This document shows, in pieces, positions 52,124 through 61,700 of a stretch of DNA of 64,000 nt. Where the stretch lies: NCBI GenBank assembly GCA_023663365.1, contig JAMPHP010000001.1, positions 291,747 to 355,746 on the forward strand, written 5' to 3'. Both the position numbers and the translations under genes were made by a program. Position 1 is the stretch's first letter; every line of letters begins with the position of its first letter. The notes under the pieces are model-generated. The model worked only from the letters and a program-made list of their open reading frames with translations. It ran no database searches and was not told the DNA's origin. Source of the DNA: Muribaculaceae bacterium. GTDB taxonomy: Bacteria > Bacteroidota > Bacteroidia > Bacteroidales > Muribaculaceae.

Positions 52124-52423
52124 TCAGTCGGTTCCTTTCAAGAGCTCATCTATACGCTCTTCAAAGTCGCGAAGCATGTCGGCCTGGTTGTTAATCAAAT
52201 TTGTCTGTCGGTAGAGCATCACAGCGTAGTAAAGCGCAACCTTGGCGATGGCTGCCGACGATGTGTCGGGGTTGGGGCCGAAGCGAAAGCGCCTGATGTT
52301 GCTGTTGATCTGCTCTATGACATGGCGGTAGAACGACTCTTCGTCCTCCCTGACGGGCAGCCTGAAAGGGTCTGCGCCATCTATTTTGATTGTAATTCTA
52401 TGTTCGATCTGCTTGTTCATCAT
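52124..52423 (-). CDS. zapA: Cell-division protein ZapA
   Basis: FtsZ-bundling coiled-coil protein. The 99-residue product starts MMNKQIEHRITIKIDGADPF, the ZapA globular head with DPFRLPVREDEESFYRHV, followed by a helical tail (AIAKVALYYAVMLYRQTNL) typical of the family. Two adjacent ATG codons (52423, 52420) are possible starts. It is preceded by a coiled-coil gene 17 bases upstream and shares its promoter. Confidence 0.9.
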   Translation of the reverse strand: MMNKQIEHRITIKIDGADPFRLPVREDEESFYRHVIEQINSNIRRFRFGPNPDTSSAAIAKVALYYAVMLYRQTNLINNQADMLRDFEERIDELLKGTD

Positions 52424-52440
52424 GCAGGGAGCGGGTGAAT

Positions 52441-52740
52441 TCAAACTTCTTTCATCAAGTCGGCGACACAAGCGTCGATTTCCCGCACTAATTCGGAGAG
52501 GGTAGCTCGAGCCTCGCGGGCAGTGGCAACGTCGGGAGCTATCGCTGAAGAAATCTTCAGATGCTCGATCTCGATTGCCTGCTTCTCAATCACAGCATCG
52601 CGAGCACGCAGTGCAGCCTGCATGTCCAGCAACTCAGAGCGGAGCCTGGTGTTCTGCTCCTTGAGTGTGTTGAAGCGAGTCACGAGCAGCTCGGCCTTAT
52701 GGCCTATGCGGCTCAGTTGCTCGGCGAGGTCCTTTGCCAT
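52441..52740 (-). CDS. Small coiled-coil protein upstream of zapA (ZapB-like by position)
   Basis: 99 residues, mostly one long heptad-rich helix (LAEQLSRIGHKAELLVTRF; EKQAIEIEHLKIS). Conserved as a neighbour of zapA in this phylum, so a division role is plausible, but there is no recognisable enzymatic or binding motif. Escherichia coli ZapB is a similar small coiled-coil partner of ZapA; sequence similarity cannot be claimed from reading. The ATG at 52740 follows a perfect promoter by about 18 bases. Confidence 0.75.
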   Translation of the reverse strand: MAKDLAEQLSRIGHKAELLVTRFNTLKEQNTRLRSELLDMQAALRARDAVIEKQAIEIEHLKISSAIAPDVATAREARATLSELVREIDACVADLMKEV

Positions 52741-52757
52741 TCCATTCCAAATTTTCA

Positions 52758-52788
52758 CAAAAGTATGCAATTTTTTTTTATCTGCAAA
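52758..52788 (-). promoter_or_regulatory. Consensus promoter of the coiled-coil/zapA unit
   Basis: On the minus strand TTTG (52788-52785), 19 bases, then TACTTTTG (52765-52758). The gap region is rich in T. Transcription would start near 52752. Confidence 0.7.
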
Positions 52789-52829
52789 AAAAACTTGCAC
52801 ACCGGCATGATTTACACTTAGATTTACAC

Positions 52830-53204
52830 TTAGTCCATAAACACGAAGTAGACCGCAGCGATGAGGCAGGCAAAGGCCGCGAAGTGGTTCCACTGCAGCG
52901 CTTCGCCTTTGAAGAAGAGCACGGTAAAGACCGTGAAGATGATCAGTGTGATGGCTTCCTGGATTACCTTGAGCTGCATGAGCGAGAAAGCGCCGCCGTT
53001 GCCGGCGAATCCTATGCGGTTGGCCGGCACCTGGCAGGAGTACTCGGCCAGTGCTATGCCCCACGAGAGGAGAATCACGGCATAGAGAGGTGTGTTGGAG
53101 CCTATTATCTTCATCTGCTGGAGCTTGAGGTGGCCGTACCACGCAAAGGTCATGAAGATGTTCGACACCACCAGCAGCGCTATAGTGATTATTGCATTTT
53201 TCAT
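52830..53204 (-). CDS. DUF486 (DMT-like) small membrane protein
   Basis: 124 residues with four hydrophobic helices, including the N-terminal ITIALLVVSNIFMTFAWYGHLK and the C-terminal NHFAAFACLIAAVYFVF. The AEYSCQVPANRIG segment in the middle is characteristic of the DUF486 group, a small relative of drug/metabolite exporters. Substrate is not known. It stands alone between the inositol-phosphate synthase gene and the division genes. Confidence 0.88.
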   Translation of the reverse strand: MKNAIITIALLVVSNIFMTFAWYGHLKLQQMKIIGSNTPLYAVILLSWGIALAEYSCQVPANRIGFAGNGGAFSLMQLKVIQEAITLIIFTVFTVLFFKGEALQWNHFAAFACLIAAVYFVFMD

Positions 53205-53295
53205 AAATCAGTGAATAAGATACACCAACAAGAAGGCACGCTCGGCGATGCGGGCGTGCCTTCGGTATGATGGTTATGAGTGGTTGCGGAGGTGC

Positions 53296-54600
53296 TTAGT
53301 CGATGAGTTCGTCGGCTTTGTAACCACCCATTTCGCGGATTGCATTCTTGAGCATGACGTACTGCTGGAAGAGGTGGTTGACGGGTACCTCATCCTTGAG
53401 ATAGTCGTGCATGGGGCTCTTGAGGAAGAAGCTGAGGAAGCGCTGGATGCCATAGCGGCCGGCACGGGCAGCAAGGTCGCTCAGGAGCACGAGGTCGAGG
53501 CAGAGGGGAGCTGCCAGGATAGAGTCGCGGCAGAGGAAGTTGATCTTAATCTGCATGGGGTAGCCCATCCAGCCGAAGATGTCGATGTTGTCCCAGCCTT
53601 CCTTGTTGTCGTTGCGCGGGGGATAGTAGTTGATGCGCACCTTGTGGTAGTAGTCGGTGTAGAGGTCGGGCTGCTCTTCGGGCACGAGGATAGACTCGAG
53701 GGTAGAGAGCTTCGACACTTCTTTGGTGCGGAAGTTGGCGGGTTCGTCGAGCACGAGGCCGTCGCGGTTGCCGAGGATGTTGGTCGAGAACCAGCCCGAG
53801 AGGCCGAGGCAGCGGGTGCCGATGATAGGAGCGAAGCCCGATTTAACGAGGGTCTGGCCGGTCTTGAAGTCCTTGCCTGCGATAGGCATCTTGGTCTTTT
53901 CGGCGAGCTCCCACATGGCGGGGATGTCGACGGTGGTGTTGGGGGCACCCATGATGAAGGGCGCACCTTCTGTGAGGGCTGCGTAGGCATAGCACATCGA
54001 GGGAGCGATATGCTCTTTGTCATCGGCCTTCATTGCGGCCTCGAGTGCTTCGAGAGTGTAGTGTACTTTCTCGTCGACGGGCACATATACTTCGGTAGAA
54101 GCGGCCCAGAGAACTACCACGCGCTCGCAGCCATGCTCTTTCTTGAAGTTGCGGATGTCTTCGCGGAGCTGCTCAACGAGTTCCCAGCGAGTACCTTTCT
54201 TCACATTGTCGCCGTCGAGGCGCTTTGCGTAGTTGTGGTCGAAAGCGGCGGGCATGGGCTTGATGGCCTCGAGCTCCTCGCGCACGGGGTTGATGTCTTT
54301 TTCCTTAAGAACTTCTGCGTTGACGGCAGCTTCGTAGGCATTTGCGGGGTAAACGTCCCAAGTACCGAATACGATGTCTTTGAGGTCGGTGATAGGAACG
54401 ATTTCGTTATATTTGAGGTATTTTTTGTCAGCACCTTCGCCCACACGGATGCGGTCGTACTGTGTCATCGAGCCGACGGGTTTTGCAAGACCTTTGCGTG
54501 CCATGAAGACACCGGTCATGAAAGTGGTTGATACTGCACCGCAGCCAACAACCAGGACGCCGAGCTTGCCGGTAGCCGGCTTAGCTTTTGTTTCGCTCAT
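53296..54600 (-). CDS. Inositol-3-phosphate synthase
   Basis: NAD-dependent enzyme that cyclises glucose 6-phosphate to myo-inositol 3-phosphate, the precursor for inositol lipids. The 434-residue product has the nucleotide-binding VLVVGCGAVSTTFM (about 17), VVLWAASTEVYVP, the catalytic-region GKDFKTGQTLVKSG with conserved lysines, and LSGWFSTNILGNRDG. ATG at 54600 was chosen; an in-frame TTG at 54606 lies just before it. A possible promoter box lies at 54738-54745. Bacteroidota use it with a phosphatidylinositol-phosphate synthase, which lies upstream here. Confidence 0.95.
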   Translation of the reverse strand: MSETKAKPATGKLGVLVVGCGAVSTTFMTGVFMARKGLAKPVGSMTQYDRIRVGEGADKKYLKYNEIVPITDLKDIVFGTWDVYPANAYEAAVNAEVLKEKDINPVREELEAIKPMPAAFDHNYAKRLDGDNVKKGTRWELVEQLREDIRNFKKEHGCERVVVLWAASTEVYVPVDEKVHYTLEALEAAMKADDKEHIAPSMCYAYAALTEGAPFIMGAPNTTVDIPAMWELAEKTKMPIAGKDFKTGQTLVKSGFAPIIGTRCLGLSGWFSTNILGNRDGLVLDEPANFRTKEVSKLSTLESILVPEEQPDLYTDYYHKVRINYYPPRNDNKEGWDNIDIFGWMGYPMQIKINFLCRDSILAAPLCLDLVLLSDLAARAGRYGIQRFLSFFLKSPMHDYLKDEVPVNHLFQQYVMLKNAIREMGGYKADELID

Positions 54601-54737
54601 TTTCAATTAATTAGGTTAAGTTATTGTACTTATATTATATTCAAGAAACGTGATGCCGAAGCTCCAAAGTGATTATCTTCGGGCATTAGCGGCGTAAAAG
54701 TACTCACATTTTTGTTGCTGTGAAAATTTTCTTAGTG

Positions 54738-54745
54738 CAAATTTA
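54738..54745 (-). promoter_or_regulatory. Candidate -7 element for the inositol-phosphate synthase gene
   Basis: The minus strand reads TAAATTTG, fitting TAnnTTTG, but no good TTTG is found 19-21 bases further upstream. The 230-base gap (54607-54837) is AT-rich and holds no gene. A leader of about 130 bases would result. Confidence 0.35.
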
Positions 54746-54837
54746 GTGAAAAATTGCTAATACTTCATAAATAAGAGCCGTTATTGTCAAATTTGACTAA
54801 TATCACAGACCTTTAGACCATCAATAGTTAAAATACG

Positions 54838-55566
54838 CTAATACAGCCCACGAAGTTCGTCGAGCGAATGTATCGTGCCGGGGCGGTCGACTTCATCGGT
54901 GTCGCGGAACCAGGGCTCGCCCTTGATCCATGCCGTGCGGCAGCCTATGCTTTCGGCAGGGATGATGTCTTTGGATAGGCTGTCGCCCACCACAAGCACT
55001 TCTTCGGGCTTCAGGCCGAGAGCCTCGACACCGAGCTCGAATATGCGTGGGTCGGGCTTGCGCACACCCACCACGGCACTTTCGACGATGGTGCCGAAGT
55101 AGCGGCTCAGGCCGAAGTCGGCGAGCACGGCGGCGATATTGCCGTAGAAATTGCTCACCAGCACCATGGGGTAGCGCCCGTAGAGGTAGTCGAGGGCCGG
55201 GCGCGCATCGGCTATACATGTCCGGGCGTGCTCGTAGCAGTACTGAGCTATGTTCTCACCATACTCCGCTATGCAGGCCGGGTCGACGAGCTTCTTATCG
55301 GCAAGATACTCGAGCTCGATGCGTGCCTTGATGCGGAGCATGTCGAGGAAGTTGTGCCCGGGCTTGATGTGCGGATGCCTGGCAAGCTCACGCTCGGCAT
55401 ATACATAGGCCTCGATGAAGTCGTCGAGCGCGAGCTCGGCCATCGGAAGACGGCTGTAGGCACGGCGAAGAATCACCGCCCAATGGTCGCCGCGGCAGTC
55501 GATAGTGCCGCCGTAGTCGAATATCACGCCTTTTACGGGCGCGGTGTCATGCTGAGTATTTTCCAT
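54838..55566 (-). CDS. HAD-family hydrolase in the inositol-lipid group
   Basis: 242 residues starting MENTQHDTAPVKGVIFDYGG. Motif I reads FDYGGTID: the nucleophile Asp is present but the second catalytic Asp (DxDxT) is Gly. Motif II is VLVSNFYGN, motif III Lys lies in GVRKPDPRIFELG and motif IV is VVGDSLSKDI. Phosphonatase- and dehalogenase-like HADs also lack the second Asp. From position it is the candidate phosphatidylinositol-phosphate phosphatase expected in this pathway, but it may have another role. It overlaps the phosphatidyltransferase gene by 20 bases. Confidence 0.88.
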   Translation of the reverse strand: MENTQHDTAPVKGVIFDYGGTIDCRGDHWAVILRRAYSRLPMAELALDDFIEAYVYAERELARHPHIKPGHNFLDMLRIKARIELEYLADKKLVDPACIAEYGENIAQYCYEHARTCIADARPALDYLYGRYPMVLVSNFYGNIAAVLADFGLSRYFGTIVESAVVGVRKPDPRIFELGVEALGLKPEEVLVVGDSLSKDIIPAESIGCRTAWIKGEPWFRDTDEVDRPGTIHSLDELRGLY

Positions 55567-56485
55567 CTTTAAGCTCTTGTGTGAGGATGCGGCAGAGGCG
55601 CTCATGGCGCTTCACCATATATATAAGGAGGATGTTGAGCACCACAAGCTCGAAAGCGAAGTAGAGCCAGGGCATACGCAGGAAGAGCGATGTGAAGAGG
55701 GCTATCGTGCGCCAGTTGAAGGAGAGGATGTTGGTGTACTTCATCAGCGGCAGGCTCAGGCTGCGGAAAGCGTCGCGGAAGCTCTGCGGGATGCGCCCGT
55801 CGGGAAAGCGCTGCTTGAGCTCGCGGCGCAGCTCCTGCATGGCCGGAGTCCAGGCCTCCTGATTGACGGTGTAGTTTGTGTAGAAGAAGAGTGTGATCTT
55901 CTCCCAGAAGTTCTTCGACCAGCTCAGCGATGCGAGGCGCTCCTTGAGCGGAGCGGAAGTGTCGAGCTCGCTGCCTTCCTCACCTTTGAGGAAGTAGAGG
56001 TGGAACTGGCGGTAATAGTCGGCCATGGCCGCCTGCTTGGCGTGGCAAAGGCCGGTGACCACGGCAATCACCCATATCAGCCAGGGGCGCTCGGCGAAGA
56101 AAGGCGAGGTGGCGTTCTCGCGCAGGCAGATGGCCACATAGATGGTGGCGAACCACACATCGCCCGAAAGACCGTCGAGAATACGGCCTATGCGCGAGTA
56201 CTGCTTTGTCATGCGGGCGAGCTGGCCGTCGGCGCTGTCGAAAGAGTTGGCCCATATCAGCAGCAACATGCCGGCTACGTTGACCCACAGATCGTTGAAG
56301 TAGAAAGCGATGCCGGCACCGATGCCGAGGAAAATCGAGGCAATGGTGATGGCATTGGGTGTAACGCCGAGCTTCTTGGCAAGGCAAGCCCAGGCATAGC
56401 CCACGGGGCGGTAGAAAGCGAGGTCGATATGCTCCTCAGTGTCCATCGACTTCAGAGAGTCGCGGTAAGATGAATTCTGCTCCAT
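55547..56485 (-). CDS. CDP-alcohol phosphatidyltransferase (probable phosphatidylinositol-phosphate synthase)
   Basis: 312-residue membrane enzyme. It carries the family signature as DSADGQLAR then, after eight residues, GRILDGLSGD: DxxDGxxAR...GxxxD with the final Asp four residues on rather than the usual three. Several hydrophobic helices surround the motif, and a long cytosolic insertion follows (about 175-240). Such enzymes join CDP-diacylglycerol to a polyol or its phosphate; with an inositol-3-phosphate synthase nearby, inositol phosphate is the likely acceptor. It is 3 bases after the ATP-grasp gene. Confidence 0.88.
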   Translation of the reverse strand: MEQNSSYRDSLKSMDTEEHIDLAFYRPVGYAWACLAKKLGVTPNAITIASIFLGIGAGIAFYFNDLWVNVAGMLLLIWANSFDSADGQLARMTKQYSRIGRILDGLSGDVWFATIYVAICLRENATSPFFAERPWLIWVIAVVTGLCHAKQAAMADYYRQFHLYFLKGEEGSELDTSAPLKERLASLSWSKNFWEKITLFFYTNYTVNQEAWTPAMQELRRELKQRFPDGRIPQSFRDAFRSLSLPLMKYTNILSFNWRTIALFTSLFLRMPWLYFAFELVVLNILLIYMVKRHERLCRILTQELKDGKYSA

Positions 56486-56488
56486 GCC

Positions 56489-57352
56489 TCAATCCTTGTT
56501 TTTGATAGTCTGCATCACACACTTGGCGATATAGGGAGCAGCCTCAGCACGGCAGGGGGCGAAGCTGGGCCAGTCGTTGAAGTCGATAATGCGCACAGAG
56601 CCGTCGGTGCCTACTATGCAGTCGCCGCCATAAATCTTCACATCGAGCACCTCAGCAGCTTTCTGGCACATGGCGTGCATGGCCTCTTTGTCGAACTGCA
56701 GGCCACGTGAATGGCCGTTGATGGCTTCGTGGCCGTACTTGCTGTGCCCCGAGTCGAAGGGATAGAACCAGAAGAAGAACGAAGTGCCGGCCACGCCGTA
56801 GAACTTCACGAGGTCGCCCTCAAGGTGGCGGTTGATCACGGCACGCTTGATGCCACGCAGGAAGTACTCCTGAAGCACCTCCTGAGCCTCTTCGGGGTGG
56901 CGCACATAGCTCACATCCTCCTTGTGCATGGCATGGAAGTCGCCGCGCTTGATCCAGCTCTGCTGCATGCCGGCAGCCACGAGGGCATCGCGCACACCCT
57001 CGTTGGTGTTCACGATAAGACTCTCAGGGTAGGGTATGCCCGAGCCCAGGAGGATGCGCGTCATGCGCTCACGGGTGCAATTCTCGATGCCGTAGCCCGA
57101 GTTTATCACGAGATCGCCCTCGTCCTCACGCTTCTGAAGGAGGGCTATGGACTTCTGCTCGCGGCACATATTGAGGATGATATGCTCCTCTACAGCGCCT
57201 GCTATAAATTGCTCCTCGCTGTAGACGTTCACCTCGCAGCCACGCTTGCGGAGCTGGTCGGCCACGGCATTAAAAATTGCGGCATCGTTGCCTATATGGT
57301 TGGGGGAATATGCGCCAGCGCGCATCACTCCCGCTATTTTAATCTCTGCCAT
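56489..57352 (-). CDS. ATP-grasp-like protein of unknown substrate
   Basis: 287 residues. The pattern fits an ATP-grasp enzyme: an N-terminal Rossmann-like part (KIAGVMRAGAYSPNHIGND), a middle SWIKRGDFHAMHKEDVSYV with a likely ATP-binding Lys, and the C-terminal metal-binding VRIIDFNDWPSFAPCR (Asp/Asn). ATP-grasp proteins make carboxylate-amine bonds, or phosphorylate sugars (inositol polyphosphate kinases share the fold). Placed first in a unit with a phosphatidylinositol-phosphate synthase and a HAD enzyme, it could modify the inositol head group, but this is inference. I do not recognise a named family. Confidence 0.7.
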   Translation of the reverse strand: MAEIKIAGVMRAGAYSPNHIGNDAAIFNAVADQLRKRGCEVNVYSEEQFIAGAVEEHIILNMCREQKSIALLQKREDEGDLVINSGYGIENCTRERMTRILLGSGIPYPESLIVNTNEGVRDALVAAGMQQSWIKRGDFHAMHKEDVSYVRHPEEAQEVLQEYFLRGIKRAVINRHLEGDLVKFYGVAGTSFFFWFYPFDSGHSKYGHEAINGHSRGLQFDKEAMHAMCQKAAEVLDVKIYGGDCIVGTDGSVRIIDFNDWPSFAPCRAEAAPYIAKCVMQTIKNKD

Positions 57353-57377
57353 AATGCGATAGAATGGTTTATTGGTG

Positions 57378-57385
57378 CAAAGATA
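57378..57385 (-). promoter_or_regulatory. Candidate -7 element of the inositol-lipid unit
   Basis: The minus strand reads TATCTTTG, about 26 bases before the ATG at 57352. No TTTG lies at the expected distance upstream, so confidence is limited. Confidence 0.4.
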
Positions 57386-57415
57386 GCGCTTTTTTCGCTA
57401 TTGGCTTCGGCTTTT

Positions 57416-58786
57416 CTACTGAAATCCGCCGCCGAGGCACTTGTAGAGGTTTACGAGTGCGAGGTACTGGTCGCGGACGGCGTTCGACAGCCCTACCTGT
57501 GCATCGAAGTAGCGGCGCTGGGCGTCGAGCACGTCGATGTAGTTGATTACGCCCATGTTGTACTGCGCATAGGCCAGGCGGGCATACTTGCGTGCGGCCT
57601 CGAGGAGCTCGCGGCGGCGCTCGGTGGTCTGCCTTATGAGGCGGAAGGTGAGCGCGGCGTTGTCGACCTCGTGGAAGGCGGTGAGCACTTTCTGCTCATA
57701 GGCCAGGCGCGCCTGCTCGTACTGCTGTATGGAGGCTTTGTAGCGCCGTCGGTTGCGGCCGAAGTCGAGGATGGTGCCGGTGATGTTGCCTATCACATAG
57801 GTGAAGGGCGAGCGGAAGAAGTGCACGAAGTCGTCGTTCTCCCAGCCGCCGGTGAGGCCGATGCGGAGCTTGGGGAACTGGTCGGCATAGCTCACGCCCA
57901 CACCTGCGAGGGCGCTGCGGAGCGCCGCTTCGGCGGCTCGCAGGTCGGGTCGGCGCTGCAGCAGGGTGGTGGGCAGCCCCACGGGGAAGGACTCGGGCAG
58001 AGGCTCCTCAAGGGAGAGTGTGCTGCGCTCTATTTCCTCGGCGGGGTAGCGGCCCATCAGCAGTGCGATGGCATTTTTCTGTACCTCCACCTGCCTCTCG
58101 AGGCCGGGGATGAGGGCGGCGGTGGTGGCATACTCCACCTGAGCCTGCTGGTAGACGGTCTCGGGGGTGAGGCCGCCTTCGAAGCGGAGCTTGGCTTTCT
58201 TGAGGTTTTCCTCGCGGGTGAAGAGTGTGCGGCGCACGATGGCGAGCTCATTGTCGAGAGCGAGCAGGCGGTAGTAGGCCGATGCAGCCTCGGCGATGAG
58301 GGTGATGCGCATGGCGCGGGCGTTCTCCACGGCCTCGAGGTAGTTTGCCGCACCTTTTTTCTTGGCCCACGAGAGGCCGCCCCAGAGGTCGGCTTCCCAG
58401 CTGAGAGTGAACTTGAGGTCGACTTCGGGGTCGTCGGAGTGGGGGCTGCCGTAGTAGTCGTTTGTCTCGTGGTTGGCACCGGCGAGGCCGGTCAGGGTGG
58501 GGAAGAAGTTGGCCTTAGTCACCCCGTAGAGCTCACGCATCTGCTCCACGCGTGCAGCGGCGGCACCGAGGTCGCGGTTGTGGTCGAGAGTCTGGCGGAT
58601 GATATAGACGAGTGCGGAGTCGGCATAGAGCTTCCACCACTCCACGTCGGCGAGGGTGGCGGTGTCGGTGGCATTACCGGCAAGGCGGGTCGGCAGGTCG
58701 AGCTGCGGCTTGCTCAGGTTTTTCACACCCGAGCACGACGACAGCAGGATTGCTGCGAGAAATACTATGAATATCGACTTTTTCAT
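57416..58786 (-). CDS. RND efflux outer-membrane channel (NodT/OprM family lipoprotein)
   Basis: 456-residue TolC-like channel. The signal peptide ends in LLSSC (Cys about 18) for lipidation. Two repeats of the outer-membrane efflux domain are seen, with WEADLWGGLSWAKKKGAANY, RRPDLRAAEAALRSA and DFGRNRRRYKASIQQYEQ as landmarks, typical of OprM/NodT. It forms the exit duct for the pump encoded before it. Its start overlaps the permease stop by four bases (ATGA), so it is coupled to it. Confidence 0.96.
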   Translation of the reverse strand: MKKSIFIVFLAAILLSSCSGVKNLSKPQLDLPTRLAGNATDTATLADVEWWKLYADSALVYIIRQTLDHNRDLGAAAARVEQMRELYGVTKANFFPTLTGLAGANHETNDYYGSPHSDDPEVDLKFTLSWEADLWGGLSWAKKKGAANYLEAVENARAMRITLIAEAASAYYRLLALDNELAIVRRTLFTREENLKKAKLRFEGGLTPETVYQQAQVEYATTAALIPGLERQVEVQKNAIALLMGRYPAEEIERSTLSLEEPLPESFPVGLPTTLLQRRPDLRAAEAALRSALAGVGVSYADQFPKLRIGLTGGWENDDFVHFFRSPFTYVIGNITGTILDFGRNRRRYKASIQQYEQARLAYEQKVLTAFHEVDNAALTFRLIRQTTERRRELLEAARKYARLAYAQYNMGVINYIDVLDAQRRYFDAQVGLSNAVRDQYLALVNLYKCLGGGFQ

Positions 58787-61700
58787 GCTTTTTTCGAGGT
58801 TTTGCGAGCCTTGATGCGGCGGGTGAGCTTATCAATCATCACAAAGAAGAAAGGTACGAATACGATACCTACCGTGATTGCCACGAGCATACCGAAGAAC
58901 ACGCCTGTGCCTATGTCGCGGCGGGCGGCCGAGCCCGGTCCGGTGGCTATGACCAGAGGCAGGAGGCCGAGCATAAATGCCAGCGAGGTCATCACTATAG
59001 GCCTGAATCGCAGCCTTGCCGCAGTGAGGGCGGCATGGACGGCATCGACGCCCTTCTCCACTTCTTCTTTTGCAAACTCGACGATGAGGATGGCGTTCTT
59101 GGCCACAAGACCCACGAGCATCACAAGGCCGATCTGGAAGTAAACGTTGTTTTCAAGCCCCGTCACGGCGATGCCCAGATAGGCACCCACACCGGTCACG
59201 GGCAGCGACAGTATCACGGCCAGCGGCACCGTCCAGCTCTCGTAGAGGGCGGCAAGGAAGAGGAATACGAAGACGAACGCAAGCGCGAGCACCACGCCGG
59301 TGTTTCCGCTGTTGTGACGCTCCTGGTACGACAGGCCGGCCCATTCGACACCGATATTGTCGGGCAGGTGCTCACTCACTATCTGCTCGAGGCGCTCCAT
59401 GGCCTGGCCGGTGGAGTAGCCGCGGGCGGCCTCGCCCGATACTGTGGCGGAGTTGAACATATTGAAGCGGCTCACCGTGCCGGGGCCCGAGGTGTAGTGC
59501 GTGGTGCCGAGCGAGGTCACGGGCACCATCACGCCGTCGCGTCCGCGCACAGAGAAGAGGTTGAGCGCGTTGCGGTTGGCACGGTAGGGTGCCTCGGCCT
59601 GGATGTAGACGCGGTAGATGCGGTTGAACATGTTGAAGTCGTTGACATACACCGAGCCGGTGAATGCTTTCATCGTGGCGAAAATATCGCTCATAGGCAC
59701 ACCCTGAAGCTTGGCCTGGTCGCGGTCGACATCGAAGAAGAGCTGCGGTATCTCGCTCTGCATCGAGGTGGAGAGCCCGGCAAACTCCTTGCAGTCGGCG
59801 GCATAGACACGGAGTGTGTCGACGGCGCGGGCAAGGTCGGCGTAGGTGGCATCGCCGCGAGCCTCGAGCACCATCTCGAAGCCGCCCGATGTGCCGAGGC
59901 CGGGGATGATGGGCGGGGTGAAGAAGTAGACGTTTGCCTCGGGGTACTCGGCAATCTCGAGGGCAACTCGCTCGCGTAGCTCGGCCAGTGAGTTGTTGCC
60001 GCGCTCGTCGGCTTTCTTAAGAATAACCGTGAGTGTGGCATGAGCCTGGTTGGTACCCGTGCGTGGCGACGAGCCGGTGACGTTGAGCACATACTCCACG
60101 TCGGGGTCGCTCTGCAGGAAGGTGATAGCCCGCTCGGTGACCTCGCGTGTGCGCTCTATGGTGGCGCCTTCGGGCAGCTCGAGCTCCACGGTGAAGTAGC
60201 CTTGATCCTCGGGCGACATGAAGCTCGTGGGCAGCAGCGCATTGGCCACATATATAATCACGAGGGCGAGGCCGAAGGCTGCTATCATGCGGCGCGGATG
60301 TGCCAGCGAACGGCCTATCATGCGGCAGTAGATGCGGTTGCCGCGGGCGAGCCAGTAGTTGATCAGACGGAAGAATTTAGGCTTGCGCTTGTGCGAGGGC
60401 TTGCGCAGGAGCATGGCACACATCACAGGCGAGAGCGTAAGAGCCACAACAGTGGATATGATCACCGACACGGCTATGGTGATGGTGAACTGACGGTAGA
60501 GCTGGCCGGTGATGCCCGGCAGGAAGCTCACGGGCACAAACACGGCGCAGAGCACCAGCGACATCGCTATCAGCGCGCTGCCGAGGCCGTCCATGGCACG
60601 GCGTGTGGCCTCCTTGGGCTCCACGCGGTCTTTCTCCATGATGCGGTCCACGTTCTCCACCACCACGATGGCATCATCGACCACAATACCGATGGCCAGG
60701 ATGAGGCCCAGCAGTGTGAGCATATTGAGCGAGAAGCCGAAGATGAGCATCACGCCGAAGGTGCCGACGAGCGAGATAGGCACCGCGATGATGGGGATGA
60801 GGGTGGCGCGCCAGTTCTGCAGCGAGAGGAACACCACGAGTATCACCAGAATGAGTGCTTCGAAGAATGTGCGGTACACATGGTGTATCGACTCCGATAT
60901 ATAGGTGGTCATATCGAAGGGGATGGCGTAGCTGAGGCCCTCGGGGAAGTTGCGGCTGATTTCGTCCATGGTCTTCTTGACCTGGGCGGCCACATCCATG
61001 GCGTTGGAGCCCGGGAGCATGTTGATCTCGAGCACGGCGGCGTTGCCACCGTTGATACCGCTCTCGGTGGAGTAGCTCTGGGCGTCGAGAGTGACACGCG
61101 CCACATCGCGCAGGCGGATTATAGAGCCGTTCTTGTTGGCACGGATCACGATATCCTCAAATTCGGCCACCGACGACAGGCGCCCGCGTGCGATGATAGG
61201 CACGGTGAGGTCGATGCCGCTCATAGGCGCCTGACCGAGTACACCGGCTGCCGACTCGCGGTTCTGATCCTTGAGCGCGCTCTGGATGTCCTGCACGGTG
61301 AGGCCGAGGTCGGCGAGTTTGTCGGGCTGCACGAAAATCTGCATGGCGTAGTATCGGCTGCCCACGTTTCGTATGCTGCCCACACCGGGCACACGGCGCA
61401 GAAGGTCGAGCACGTTGAGGGTAGCGTAGTTGGAGAGATATATTTCGTCGAACTTGGGGTCGGTGGAGAGCAGAGCTATGGTCATGAGCTTGCTCGCGGT
61501 CTCCTTCTCCACGCTGATGCCGTTCTGCACCACCTCGGCGGGCAGGCGCGACTCGGCTTTCTTCACGCGGTTCTGCACATCGACGGCTGCGAGCTCGGCA
61601 TCGACACTGATGTCGAATGTTATGGCTGCCGAGAATCCGCCGGAGTTGGAGCAGCTCGACGACATGTAGATCATGCCCGGAGTGCCGTTGAGCTCCTGCT

